From Mycobacterium sp. ACS4054 (GTDB taxonomy: Bacteria; Actinomycetota; Actinomycetes; Mycobacteriales; Mycobacteriaceae), in assembly GCF_001667275.1 (NCBI RefSeq), contig NZ_LZHV01000034.1:33937-97936 (forward strand): a stretch of 64,000 bases of DNA, given 5' to 3'. This document shows positions 8,723 to 17,367 of the stretch, in pieces. The notes below the pieces were generated by a model that searched no databases, had not been told where the DNA came from, and worked only from the letters and a program-made list of their open reading frames with translations. Every line of letters begins with the position of its first letter. The first letter of the stretch is position 1. The position numbers and the translations under genes were made by a program.

Positions 8723-10033
8723 CTAGGGATTGATCGTGTTATCCCCGACCTGTCGGCCCCACACGTACTCGATCGCATACGGCGATCCGGTGTCGAGGTG
8801 GTTGTACGGCGCGATGCTGTTGCCGGTGTCCATCACCAATTCCGGTGCGGGCCAAAGGTGCCGGGTGATGGGCTGCCAACAGCCCGGGGCGCCGCCCGGC
8901 CCGCCGCGCGCGTTGACCCGCGGCAGGTTCTCCGGATAGGTGTACGGGTTCGGCGCGCCGCCGACCACCCCGGCGAGCCCGCCGACCAGGCTGGCGATGG
9001 TGGCCACCGCCGACACCGGGTTGGCCAGCAACCCCAGCCCGGACAGCGCCTCGGTGTTCATGTTCAGCGAGTAGCCGTTGAAACCGCCTTCGGAGGCACC
9101 GGTCAGCGGCACCACGTCGTGATAGTTCTTCAGCGTGCAGTAGATCGCCGGGCTGTAGGTGTCCAGCAGCTGCGCGGTGGGCACCAGGTCTTGCGCCCCG
9201 CGGGCCAGGTACGGGCCGCCCCGGTTGAAGATGTCGGCGCCGGTGTTGCCGAACCCGGCCGCCGACAACAGCGCCTGGTCCAAATCCTTCTGCTGCGCGT
9301 TGATGGTCCGCGAGGTGACCACCGCGTTGTTCAGGAAATCGATCAGGTCGGGTGCGGCGTTGGCGTAGGTGTCGCCCAGCCCGGCCAGCTGCTGAATGTC
9401 GTGGCGCGCCTGCGGCATCTGCGGATTGACGTCATCGAGGATCGCATTGGCGTTGACCACCGACTGGCCGAATCTGTCGCCCAGCCCGGTCAACGCCTGG
9501 GCGGCCGCGCTCAGCGTCAGGTTCAGCTTGACCGGATCCACCTTCTCGTTGATCGACACGATGGTCTGGAACAGCGTGTTGATCTCAGTGGTCACCGACC
9601 GCGCGTCGATCACGGTGTGCGAGTTGAGCTTCTGCGGCGACGGGTTCTTCGGCGTCGTCAACGACACGTACTTGCCGCCGAACACCGTGGTCGCCTTGAT
9701 GTCGGCGTTCACGTTCGACGGGATGAGCGACAGGTACCGCGGATACACCTCCAACGTGAATTTGGCGGCGGGCCTGCCGTCGCGCACCGTCTCGGAGATG
9801 TCGCCCACCCGGCCGATCTCCACGCCGTTGTAGGTGACCTTGGAGCCCGGGTCCATCACCAGGCCCGCCCGCGACGCCAACATGGTCAACTTCGTCTTCG
9901 CGGTGAAGCCGCCGCGGAATTGCACGTACACCAGGGTGAAGATGATCGCCAAGATCAGCAGCACGGCAACGGCGATCCACCGGTACGGCGGGAGTCGCTG
10001 GGAGTTCACCTGCACCGGGGAAGACGTCGTCAA
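8723..10033 (-). CDS. Orphan MCE family protein (MceA-like)
   Basis: A 436-residue protein with an N-terminal signal-anchor (residues 20-42) and an MCE domain at about 47-125 (KLTMLASRAGLVMDPGSKVTYNGVEIG pattern, then VFGGKYVSL). A helical domain runs to about residue 300, with a glycine/proline-rich C-terminal region. MCE proteins form hexameric shuttles for lipids or sterols across the envelope with YrbE permeases and the Mce B-F subunits. Neither yrbE nor other mce genes are nearby, so this is an orphan that may join a complex encoded elsewhere (inference). The antiporter gene follows after 23 nt on the same strand. Confidence 0.85.
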   Translation of the reverse strand: MTTSSPVQVNSQRLPPYRWIAVAVLLILAIIFTLVYVQFRGGFTAKTKLTMLASRAGLVMDPGSKVTYNGVEIGRVGDISETVRDGRPAAKFTLEVYPRYLSLIPSNVNADIKATTVFGGKYVSLTTPKNPSPQKLNSHTVIDARSVTTEINTLFQTIVSINEKVDPVKLNLTLSAAAQALTGLGDRFGQSVVNANAILDDVNPQMPQARHDIQQLAGLGDTYANAAPDLIDFLNNAVVTSRTINAQQKDLDQALLSAAGFGNTGADIFNRGGPYLARGAQDLVPTAQLLDTYSPAIYCTLKNYHDVVPLTGASEGGFNGYSLNMNTEALSGLGLLANPVSAVATIASLVGGLAGVVGGAPNPYTYPENLPRVNARGGPGGAPGCWQPITRHLWPAPELVMDTGNSIAPYNHLDTGSPYAIEYVWGRQVGDNTINP

Positions 10034-10204
10034 CAGCGCCCCTCACCTCTGGGCCGCATCCCAGTGTTGCGGCGGACTTTCCCCCACCGGGGCTCTGCAC
10101 ACACATGCAATAACGAAGTCCACAGAATGTACCTTGGGCGGCCGGCGTCGTGCGAACCGGCGTTCGCAGAATTGGCGGCGGCGCAGTGCGTTAGCGTCAT
10201 CGGC

Positions 10205-10693
10205 GTGACTGTCAAAGACATCTCCCTCACCACCCTCGACGGCCGGCCGACCACGCTGGCCGAACTGTCCGACGGTGCGACGCTGGTGGTCAACGTGGCC
10301 TCCAAGTGCGGCCTGACTCCGCAATACACGGCGCTGGAAAAGCTCGCCGAGGACTATCGCGATCGCGGCCTGACCGTCGTCGGCGTGCCCTGCAACCAGT
10401 TCATGGGGCAGGAACCGGGCACGGCCGAGGAGATCCGGGAGTTCTGTTCGACGACGTACGGGGTGACGTTTCCGCTGCTGGCGAAGACCGACGTGAACGG
10501 CGACGACCGCCACCCGCTGTACGCGGAGCTGACGAAGGCCGCCGATTCCGCCGGGCAGGCGGGAGACATTCAGTGGAACTTCGAAAAGTTCCTCATTTCC
10601 CCCGGCGGTGAGGTGGTCCAGCGCTTCCGGCCCCGCACCGAGCCCGACGCCCCCGAGGTCATCAGCGCCATCGAGGCCGTGCTGCCCCGCTAG
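10205..10693 (+). CDS. Glutathione peroxidase family protein (Cys type)
   Basis: A 162-residue thioredoxin-fold peroxidase. The family motifs are all present: NVASKCGLTPQY with peroxidatic C35, VPCNQFMGQEPG with the catalytic Gln, and WNFEKFLI with the Trp-Asn pair. The active residue is Cys, not selenocysteine. Mycobacteria lack glutathione, so such enzymes are thought to use thioredoxin-type reductants to reduce lipid or organic hydroperoxides (established for non-mammalian homologues, inferred here). The GTG start at 10205 gives MTVKDISLTTLDG, the usual N-terminus. It is divergent from the mce gene. Confidence 0.88.
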   Translation: MTVKDISLTTLDGRPTTLAELSDGATLVVNVASKCGLTPQYTALEKLAEDYRDRGLTVVGVPCNQFMGQEPGTAEEIREFCSTTYGVTFPLLAKTDVNGDDRHPLYAELTKAADSAGQAGDIQWNFEKFLISPGGEVVQRFRPRTEPDAPEVISAIEAVLPR

Positions 10694-10712
10694 GCGTGAA
10701 AACGGCTGGTGC

Positions 10713-10892
10713 TCACGCGTTGAGTTCGGCGGCGACGACAGGCGCCAATCGCTCGATCACGGTATGGGCAACCGAATCGATTGAGCGGCATTGCTGCTCG
10801 GACACCCTGATCAGCAGCGCATGAGCCTCGCTGGCACCGAGCTCATATCGCCGCCTCAGCACCATTTCGGCTCGGTCGATGATGTCGCCCAT
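10713..10892 (-). CDS. 59-residue ANTAR-like domain protein
   Basis: A short frame starting ATG at 10892 behind GAGGGACAGGT reads MGDIIDRAEMVLRRRYELGA and ends VVAAELNA. Its core has the ANTAR pattern (small residue-x-Ala-x4-Leu-Ile-x2-Ser, then VA about 15 residues later): ASEAHALLIRVSEQQ, then SVAHTVIERL. ANTAR domains bind paired RNA hairpins and antiterminate transcription. Usually they are attached to a receiver or GAF domain; here the domain stands alone, so it could act as an RNA binder or be a remnant. It ends 19 nt from the convergent peroxidase stop. Confidence 0.6.
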   Translation of the reverse strand: MGDIIDRAEMVLRRRYELGASEAHALLIRVSEQQCRSIDSVAHTVIERLAPVVAAELNA

Positions 10893-11059
10893 ACCTGTCC
10901 CTCGGATCTTTGACGCTACGAAGTCGGCTAGCTCGAAGTTCCCCCATTAGACGTACGTCAAACAACGAATCTGTTCTTTTTTCGGCATGCGGGTTCGTCA
11001 CCGACCTGTCGGCGTACGGCAAGTGCAGACTTTCATCGAATCTGCCTTACGGCGGCATG

Positions 11060-11093
11060 AAAACGGCCCCCGGAGGATCTCCGGGGGCCGTTT
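11060..11093 (-). terminator. Intrinsic terminator after initiator tRNA
   Basis: A perfect 15-bp stem (arms 11061-11075 and 11079-11093) with a three-base loop, mostly G/C, immediately downstream of the tRNA CCA end. The minus strand reads into a TTTTC tract, so it should terminate the tRNA transcript. Short T runs exist on both strands, so it may work in both directions. Confidence 0.85.
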
Positions 11094-11096
11094 CGT

Positions 11097-11173
11097 TGGT
11101 AGCGGGGACAGGATTCGAACCTGCGACCTCTGGGTTATGAGCCCAGCGAGCTACCGAGCTGCTCCACCCCGCG
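11097..11173 (-). tRNA. Initiator tRNA-Met (anticodon CAU)
   Basis: A 77-nt cloverleaf with encoded CCA: acceptor CGCGGGG/CCCCGC-T, D stem GAGC/GCTC, anticodon stem CTGGG/CCCAG with loop CTCATAA, T stem GCAGG/CCTGT. Three traits mark it as the initiator rather than elongator: the first acceptor pair is unpaired (C1 opposite U72), three consecutive G:C pairs lie in the anticodon stem next to the loop, and an A11:U24 pair is in the D stem. A strong terminator follows. Confidence 0.95.
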
Positions 11174-11240
11174 TTGGTGAATGCCAGGTTACCGAACCGG
11201 CGTCACGGCGACCAAATCGCGGGCTCAGCGGGGTTCGCGC

Positions 11241-11302
11241 GCCGAGATTGCCGCCATGGTCGTGGATCGGGGGCCGGCCACAGCCATGGCGGCAATCTCG
11301 GC
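11241..11302. repeat. Perfect 19-bp inverted repeat, 24-nt loop
   Basis: The arms GCCGAGATTGCCGCCATGG (11241-11259) and their exact reverse complement (11284-11302) flank a GC-rich spacer. It lies between the initiator tRNA and the cupin gene stop, about 10 nt beyond that stop. No T tract follows either arm, so it is not a classic intrinsic terminator. It could be a dyad operator, an mRNA 3'-end stabiliser, or a dispersed palindromic repeat unit. Confidence 0.85.
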
Positions 11303-11313
11303 GACCGGGAGTC

Positions 11314-11850
11314 TCAGTGCGACGGCGGGTTCAGCCCGTACCGCCGGGCGATGTCGTCCATCCAGACGGGCGACCCGTACGTCAGGCCGTACTTGTCGGC
11401 GAGCTCGCCGAACTCGGGCAGCTCGTGCAGGACCTTGCCGACCGGGTCGTCGGCGTGCTCGACGAGCAGCTCCCCGAGCTCGCGGAAATAGTTTTCGAAT
11501 CCGCCCGGGGTGATCACCTCGATGATGCGGCCAGGCTCGCTGCCCGCGTTCCACATCGCGTGCATCTGCCCGCGCGGCTTGGTGATGTAGCCGCCGGGAC
11601 CCAGCACCACCTCGCTGTCGTCGGAGCGGAAGCCGATCTCGCCCGCCAGCACGATCGAGTGCTCGTCCTCGCGGGTGTGCCGGTGCGCCGCGGTGAGGAG
11701 ACCGACGGCGAAGGGGTGCTCGACGATGGACACCTCGCCCCCGTTGGTCTTGCTGGTCAGCTTGAACACCGCCCCGAAACCGGGGAGGGCAACGTATTCG
11801 CCCTCCCCGGGCGGTACCACGGTGACGCCGATTTCGTTCCGCTCGGTCAT
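11314..11850 (-). CDS. Cupin domain protein
   Basis: A 178-residue protein with a single cupin barrel at about residues 15-115. Metal-ligand candidates are HRHTREDEHSIVL (HxH-x4-E type, as in the first cupin motif) and the later GQMHAMWN (second motif). The C-terminal 60 residues are helical. It could be a small-molecule dioxygenase, isomerase or binding protein; the substrate is unknown. The ATG at 11850 is preceded by a GAGGAG-type site. It is the third gene of the HD-nitroreductase-cupin operon, 20 nt after the nitroreductase stop. Confidence 0.8.
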   Translation of the reverse strand: MTERNEIGVTVVPPGEGEYVALPGFGAVFKLTSKTNGGEVSIVEHPFAVGLLTAAHRHTREDEHSIVLAGEIGFRSDDSEVVLGPGGYITKPRGQMHAMWNAGSEPGRIIEVITPGGFENYFRELGELLVEHADDPVGKVLHELPEFGELADKYGLTYGSPVWMDDIARRYGLNPPSH

Positions 11851-11870
11851 CTGACTCACTCCTCGGCCCG

Positions 11871-12569
11871 TCATCCCGCCGCGGCCAGGTCCGCCGCTTC
11901 GTGCGGCGGCCACAGCGGCTGCGGCACCTCGACTCCGAATGGCTTGCCCCAGCCGTTGCGGGAAGAAACCTCGTGCACGGGGCGCCGATTGGCCGCCACG
12001 CCCCACTTGCCCCGCGGGTAGCCGAGGGTCAGCATGGCCGACATCTTCCAGCCCTGCTCGGCGGGCACGCCCAGCAACTCGTTGACCTCGTCGGTGAAAT
12101 TGCGGAGCACCATCGTCATCACACCGCCGACGCCCTCGGCGCGGGCGGCGAGCAGCGCGCTCCAGATCGCCGGGTAGATGTTGGCGCCGCCCAGGTCGTC
12201 GATGGCGTAGACGAAGAGCAACAGCGGGATCTCTTCGAAATGGTCGGCCAGGTAGTTCCCCGACCCCTGCATCCGGCGCATCGTTTCCGCGTGCTGCGCC
12301 GGGTCGGCTCCGGGGGCCGTCGCCACCATGGGTCCCGCTCCCGCGCTGAACTTTTCGTACTCGATGGCGCGGGCCCGCCGGAACAGGTCGGCGAACTTGC
12401 CGATCAGTTCGCGGTCATCGACGGCCACGAAGTGCCACCGCTGGGTGTTGCCCCCGTTCGGGGCGCGCACGGCCGCGTCGAGGATGCGGGCCTGGGTTTC
12501 CAGCGGGATCGGATCCGGCCGCAGCCGGCGCATCATCCTGGTGGTGTAGAGCGCCTCGTGAATGTCCAT
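11871..12569 (-). CDS. Nitroreductase family protein
   Basis: A 232-residue FMN-dependent nitroreductase-type enzyme. The opening DIHEALYTTRMMRRLRPDPIP and then AAVRAPNGGNTQRWHFVAV give the FMN-phosphate-binding pattern; LLAARAEGVGGVMT is the second conserved segment. Such enzymes use NAD(P)H to reduce nitro compounds, quinones or dehydrogenate small substrates. It is a single-domain protein, distinct from the Acg-like gene at 6.4-7.4 kb. The ATG at 12569 sits behind AAAGGAG, 19 nt after the HD-domain gene. Confidence 0.87.
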   Translation of the reverse strand: MDIHEALYTTRMMRRLRPDPIPLETQARILDAAVRAPNGGNTQRWHFVAVDDRELIGKFADLFRRARAIEYEKFSAGAGPMVATAPGADPAQHAETMRRMQGSGNYLADHFEEIPLLLFVYAIDDLGGANIYPAIWSALLAARAEGVGGVMTMVLRNFTDEVNELLGVPAEQGWKMSAMLTLGYPRGKWGVAANRRPVHEVSSRNGWGKPFGVEVPQPLWPPHEAADLAAAG

Positions 12570-12588
12570 TTCTTTCGCTCCTTTCCGG

Positions 12589-13239
12589 TTATTCGGGCCA
12601 GCTGTTGCCCAGGATCTTGTCGACGAAGTCGACACGCTCGAAGGTGGGATCGAAGTGCGCCAGCACGTCGGCGTTCATGGTGCCGGCCGTGGTGTGCGGG
12701 CGGTGCTTCATGCCGTCGTTGAACGCCGCCAGGATGCGCTGCTTGAACTGCGGGCGCGGATGGGCGGCGGTCACCGCGGCGAGCGCCTCGGGGGCCACGT
12801 CTTCGCGGCCGATGCCGACCACGTCGACCTCGACACCGGCTTGCAGGAGCGCGACCTCCGGCGCCATGAACTCGGGCACCCCCGGGGTGGTGTGCAGGGC
12901 GATGCCGAGCCACACCTTGTCGGCGTCGGCCTTGTCGACGCCGCGCGCGGTCAGGAAATCGCGAGCCGCGTCGGCGCCGTCGACCTCGAAGCGGACGGGC
13001 GAGGTGCGATAGCGCTCGGTGAGCCCGAGGTCGTGGAACATCGCGCCGACGTAGAGGAGCTCCAGGTCGGGCTGCAGGCCACGGCGCGCGCCCCGCAGCG
13101 CGCCGAAGAGGAACACCCGGCGCGAGTGGTGGAACAACAGGTCGTCCTCGGCGTCGCGAATGAACTCGGTGGCCTCGCGCACCAGCGCCGAGTCGGGTAT
13201 GCGGATGCCGCCGATGCTTTCGATGGAGCTGGTGGTCAT
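12589..13239 (-). CDS. HD domain protein, cyanamide hydratase/Ddi2-like
   Basis: A 216-residue HD-fold protein. Metal-binding residues are visible: FHHSRRVFLFG (first His), AMFHDLGLTERY (the HD pair), and IALHTTPGVPE (later His). The layout resembles the cyanamide hydratase (Ddi2/Ddi3, Cah) group rather than nucleotide phosphohydrolases; this is recognition, not a search result. It would hydrate a nitrile-like or similar small substrate (inference). The ATG at 13239 follows AAAAGGAG. First gene of the operon, facing the AraC-type regulator across 109 bases. Confidence 0.8.
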   Translation of the reverse strand: MTTSSIESIGGIRIPDSALVREATEFIRDAEDDLLFHHSRRVFLFGALRGARRGLQPDLELLYVGAMFHDLGLTERYRTSPVRFEVDGADAARDFLTARGVDKADADKVWLGIALHTTPGVPEFMAPEVALLQAGVEVDVVGIGREDVAPEALAAVTAAHPRPQFKQRILAAFNDGMKHRPHTTAGTMNADVLAHFDPTFERVDFVDKILGNSWPE

Positions 13240-13348
13240 GTTCTCGTCTCCTTTTCCGGTGAGCGTGTCACTCAGTCTGCGGCCGCACGCGCCCGCCGAG
13301 CGTGGGCGTTCGAGCCGTCCTCTCCACAGAAAGCGACACAATGTCCTA

Positions 13349-14308
13349 GTGGCCGAAACGCGGGTGGTGGTGATCGTCGTCTTCGACGACGTGACGCTGT
13401 TAGACGTCGCCGGAGCGGGTGAGGTCTTCGTCGAGGCCAACCGGTTCGGCGCCGACTACCGGCTCAGGATCGCGTCGCTGGACGGGCGGGACGTGACGAC
13501 GTCGATCGGCACCCCGTTGGGCGTCACCGACCGCATCGCGGAGATCGAGTCCGCCGATACCATCCTGGTCGCCGGCAGCGACCACCTGCCGGCGCGGGCG
13601 ATCGACCCCGCGCTCGTCGAGGCCGTCAGGGCGCTGTCGGCGCGGTCCCGGCGGATGGCGTCCATCTGCACCGGGTCGTTCATCCTGGCGCAGGCCGGCC
13701 TGCTCAGCGGCCGGCGCGCCACCACGCACTGGCACGACGCCCGGCGGTTGGCCCGGGCCTTCCGGGACGTGACGGTAGAGCCCGACGCGATCTTCGTCCG
13801 CGACGGCGACGTCTTCACCTCGGCCGGGATTTCGTCGGGCATCGACCTGGCGCTGGCGTTGGTCGAAATGGATTACGGCACCAAGCTGGTCCGCGACGTG
13901 GCCCGATGGCTGGTCGTCTACCTCAAACGCGCGGGCGGCCAATCACAGTTCTCGGTGCTGGTCGAGGCCGATCCCCCACCGGAGTCGCCGCTGCGCGCGG
14001 TCATCGACGCGGTCGCGGCCGACCCGGCCGCCAACCACAGCGTGAAATCCCTTGCGGCCCGGGCGTCGCTGAGCACGCGCCAGCTGACCCGGCTCTTCCA
14101 GTCCGAGCTCGGAATGACCCCCGCCCGCTACGTCGAGCTGGTGCGGATCGATTTCGCCCGGGGCGCACTGGAATCCGGCCGGTCGGTATCCGAGACCGCG
14201 GGCATGGCCGGCTTCGGCAGCATCGAGACGCTGCGCCGGGTGTTCGTCAACCACCTGGGCATCAGCCCGAAGGCCTATCGGGAGAGGTTCCGAACGGCCT
14301 ACGCCTGA
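13349..14308 (+). CDS. GlxA-type AraC family transcriptional regulator
   Basis: A 319-residue regulator. Residues about 5-170 form a DJ-1/PfpI-like domain (VVVIVVFDDVTLLDVAGAGE opening) with C107 in SICTGSF at the nucleophile-elbow position; residues about 215-315 form an AraC double helix-turn-helix (LAARASLSTRQLTRLFQSEL, then SVSETAGMAGFGSIETLRRVF). GlxA-like regulators usually sense small metabolites and control adjacent catabolic genes. The GTG start gives a proper PfpI N-terminus. It is divergent from the HD-nitroreductase-cupin operon, which is its most likely target. Confidence 0.88.
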   Translation: MAETRVVVIVVFDDVTLLDVAGAGEVFVEANRFGADYRLRIASLDGRDVTTSIGTPLGVTDRIAEIESADTILVAGSDHLPARAIDPALVEAVRALSARSRRMASICTGSFILAQAGLLSGRRATTHWHDARRLARAFRDVTVEPDAIFVRDGDVFTSAGISSGIDLALALVEMDYGTKLVRDVARWLVVYLKRAGGQSQFSVLVEADPPPESPLRAVIDAVAADPAANHSVKSLAARASLSTRQLTRLFQSELGMTPARYVELVRIDFARGALESGRSVSETAGMAGFGSIETLRRVFVNHLGISPKAYRERFRTAYA

Positions 14309-14311
14309 GGG

Positions 14312-17293
14312 CTATTTGGTGTTGTTGTACTTGGTGATCGCGTCGTCCAACCGCTGCAAGGCCGCGCCGTAACCGGCGAAATCACCCTTCTTCTGGGCGT
14401 CCTTGGCCGCGCCCAGCGCCGCCTGAATCTCCTGCAGGGCAGCCGATTTGGCCGGGGACAGGGTGACCGATCCGTCCGGCACCGGCGGAACCGCCGTCGG
14501 CGGGGGCGATCCCGGCGGCCCGGCCGGCGGGGGCGGGACGACGGGTGGGGGCGCCTGCGGATTGCCGGCGTCGGTGGGCTGGATGCCCGTCGCGGCCGCG
14601 CCCGCGCCAGGACCGAACAGGCCGGTCAGCGCGTCGCGCACGGTGGGCCCGTAGCCGATCTTGTCGTTGTACATCATCGCGACGCGGATCAGCCGCGGGT
14701 AGGACGAGGCGGCGTCGCTGGCCCCCGGCGAGGCGTAGACGGGTTCGACGTACAGCAGGCCGCCCTGGCCCACCGGCAGGGTGAGCAGGTTGCCCCACCG
14801 GATCCGGTTCTGGTTGTCGCGCCCGATCACGCCGAGGTCCTGGGACACCGCCGGGTCGGTGGTGATGGCGTTGTTGGCCAGCTTGGGCCCGTTGACCTGA
14901 CCGGGAATGGTCAGCACGGTGATCCGGCCGTACGTCGCGGGGTCCGAGCTGGCGCTGATGTAGGCGGCCAGGTAGTCACGCTTGAACCGGTTCATCGCGC
15001 TGGTCAGCTGATACGACGACGAATTATCGTTCTTGGCAATGTTTTTCGCGACGATGTAATAGGGCGGCTGATAGCTGCTGGCCGTCGGGTTCGGGTCCAG
15101 CGGGACGTCCCAGAAGTCCGACGTGGAGAAGAACGTCACCGGATCGTTGACGTGATACTTGGCCAACAGCATCCGCTGCACCTTGAACAGGTCCTCGGGG
15201 TAGCGCAGGTGCTCGGCGAGTTCTGGGGTGATGTCGCTCTTCGGCTTGACCGTGCCGGGAAAGACCTGCATCCACGCCTTGAGCACCGGGTCCTGCTCGT
15301 CCTGCTGGTACAGCGTGACGGTGCCATCGTACGCGTCCACGGTGGCCTTGACCGAGTTGCGGATGTAGGAGACCTGCTTGTCGGGGGCCAGCTTGTTGAA
15401 CGCCACCTCGTTGGAGTCGGCGGTGGCCGATTCCAGGGAGGTCAGCTCGGAATAGGGATAGTTGTCCAGGGTGGTGTAGCCGTCGATGATCCACACCAGC
15501 CGCTTGTTGACGATCGCGGGGTACACGGAGCTGTCGGTGGTCAGCCACGGTGCCACCGCCTCCACCCGGCGGGCCGGGTCGCGGTTGAACAGGATGCGGC
15601 TGTTGGAGCCGATCACGTTGGAGAACAGGAAGTTTCGCTCGGCGAACTTGGCGGCGAACACGCTGCGGGACAACCAGTCCCCGACCGGCACTCCCCCGAG
15701 ACCGGTGTAGGTGTAGTTCTTGGTGTCGGAGCTGGTCTCGTAGTCGTATTCGCGGTCGGCGCCGTTGCGCCCGACGATCGCGTAGTCGGCGGACGTGCTG
15801 GAGATGACCGGCCCGTAGTAGATGCGCGGCTGTTCCAGCGGCGCCGGGCCGTCGGACACCACGTTGCCGTTGGCGCCGACGACGTTGACCAAAAACTCGG
15901 GATAGCCGCCGTTCTGGTTGGGGTCGTTGGCTACGCCGCGCACCGTGTTGGCCGGCGACGCGATGAACCCGTTGCCGTGCGTGTAGACGCTGTGCCGGTT
16001 GATCCAGTCCCGCTGGTTTTCGATCAGCCGGTCGGGGTTGAGTTCGCGGGCCGCGACGACGTAGTCGCGCAGCGAGCCGTTGCGGTCCACGTACCGGTCG
16101 ATGGACAGCTGGTCGGGGAAGTAGTAGAAGTTCTTGCCCTGCTGGAACTGGGTGAACGCCGGGCTGACGATGGTCGGGTCGAGCAGCCGGATGTTGGAGG
16201 TGGTGGCCCGGTCGTCGGCCACCTGCTGCGCGGTGGCCTGCGTGTCGCCGGCATAGGTGCGATAGGTGACCACGTCCGACGTCAGGCCGTACGCCTGCCG
16301 CGTCGCGGTGATGCTGCGGCCGATGTATTCGCTTTCCTTCTGCGCGGCATTGGGTTTGACGCTGATCTGCTCGACGATCAGCGGCCACCCCGCGCCCACG
16401 ATCAACGACGACAGCAGCAGCAGCACCAGGCCGATGGCCGGAATCCGCAAGTCGCGCAGAACGATAGCGGAGAACACCGCGGCCGCGCAGATCAGCGCGA
16501 TCGCCATCAGGATCAGCTTGGCCGGCAGCACCGCGTTGATGTCGGTGTACCCGGCGCCGGTGAACGGCTTTCCCCCACGCGTGTGGGACAGCAACTCGTA
16601 GCGGTCCAACCAGTACGCGATCGCCTTGAGCAGCACCAGCAGCCCCACCACGGTGACCAGCTGGATCCGCGCGGAACGGCTCAGCGCGCCCGTTCGCCCC
16701 GACAGCCGGATGCCGCCAAAGATGTAGTGCGCCAACAGGTTGGCCAAAAACGCCAGGAACACCGCCACGAACAAATAGCTGAGCAGCAGCCGGTAGAACG
16801 GCAGCTCGAACGCGTAGAAGCCGAGATCCTTGCCGAACTGCGGATCCCGGATGCCGAAGTCGCCGCCGTGCATGAACAGCTGGATGCGCACCCAGTAGCT
16901 TTGCGCGATGATGCCGGCCAGCAGGCCGATCGCGACCGGCACCCCGATGGCCACCAGCCGCAGCCGGGACAGCACGACGGCGCGGTACCGGGCGACCGGA
17001 TCGTTGTCGTTGCTCGGCACGAAGACCGGGCGGGTGCGGTAGGCCACCGCGAGACCGGCGAACACGATGCCGCCCACCAGCAGACCGGCCACCAGAAAGA
17101 CCACGAACCGGGTGACCAGCACGGTGGTGAACACCGAGCGGTAGCCGAGCTCGCCGAACCACAGCCAGTCCACGTACGCGTCGATCAGCCGCGGACCGGC
17201 GAGCAGCAAAGCGATCACACCCAGCGCGATCAGGATCAGAATCCGGCTACGCCGAGTCAGCTTCGGCATCCGTGCGGTGGGCCGCATCCCCAC
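14312..17293 (-). CDS. UPF0182 family large membrane protein (Rv3193c-like)
   Basis: A 993-residue protein. Seven or so membrane segments occupy residues about 15-300 (first [19 protein letters not shown]), followed by a roughly 600-residue extracytoplasmic region with conserved [12 protein letters not shown] and family-typical [14 protein letters not shown] segments. A proline-rich stretch near residue 905-940 precedes a helical tail ([20 protein letters not shown]). The family is conserved across actinobacteria and has no established biochemical function. The ATG at 17293 is preceded by ATGs in no better position; MPKLTRRSR at residue 9 is an alternative. Convergent with the AraC-type gene. 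Confidence 0.88.
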   Translation of the reverse strand: MGMRPTARMPKLTRRSRILILIALGVIALLLAGPRLIDAYVDWLWFGELGYRSVFTTVLVTRFVVFLVAGLLVGGIVFAGLAVAYRTRPVFVPSNDNDPVARYRAVVLSRLRLVAIGVPVAIGLLAGIIAQSYWVRIQLFMHGGDFGIRDPQFGKDLGFYAFELPFYRLLLSYLFVAVFLAFLANLLAHYIFGGIRLSGRTGALSRSARIQLVTVVGLLVLLKAIAYWLDRYELLSHTRGGKPFTGAGYTDINAVLPAKLILMAIALICAAAVFSAIVLRDLRIPAIGLVLLLLSSLIVGAGWPLIVEQISVKPNAAQKESEYIGRSITATRQAYGLTSDVVTYRTYAGDTQATAQQVADDRATTSNIRLLDPTIVSPAFTQFQQGKNFYYFPDQLSIDRYVDRNGSLRDYVVAARELNPDRLIENQRDWINRHSVYTHGNGFIASPANTVRGVANDPNQNGGYPEFLVNVVGANGNVVSDGPAPLEQPRIYYGPVISSTSADYAIVGRNGADREYDYETSSDTKNYTYTGLGGVPVGDWLSRSVFAAKFAERNFLFSNVIGSNSRILFNRDPARRVEAVAPWLTTDSSVYPAIVNKRLVWIIDGYTTLDNYPYSELTSLESATADSNEVAFNKLAPDKQVSYIRNSVKATVDAYDGTVTLYQQDEQDPVLKAWMQVFPGTVKPKSDITPELAEHLRYPEDLFKVQRMLLAKYHVNDPVTFFSTSDFWDVPLDPNPTASSYQPPYYIVAKNIAKNDNSSSYQLTSAMNRFKRDYLAAYISASSDPATYGRITVLTIPGQVNGPKLANNAITTDPAVSQDLGVIGRDNQNRIRWGNLLTLPVGQGGLLYVEPVYASPGASDAASSYPRLIRVAMMYNDKIGYGPTVRDALTGLFGPGAGAAATGIQPTDAGNPQAPPPVVPPPPAGPPGSPPPTAVPPVPDGSVTLSPAKSAALQEIQAALGAAKDAQKKGDFAGYGAALQRLDDAITKYNNTK

Positions 17294-17367
17294 TGGCTAC
17301 GCTCCCTGCTCGATTGATCGACGGTGACAACTCTACGCACCGGGCGACGTGCGATCCCGGCCGAGCT

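Noticed and set aside
10205..10693. Possible selenocysteine in glutathione peroxidase
   Set aside because: The active-site codon is TGC (Cys35) with no in-frame TGA, so no selenocysteine machinery is needed.
10950..10959. GACGTACGTC palindrome upstream of the ANTAR-like gene
   Set aside because: A 10-bp palindrome is too short to call an operator without support; no matching second copy was seen nearby.
15152..17317. 721-codon plus-strand frame opposite the UPF0182 gene
   Set aside because: Translation is His/Gln/Arg-rich with no recognisable fold; the opposite strand carries a complete conserved membrane protein.
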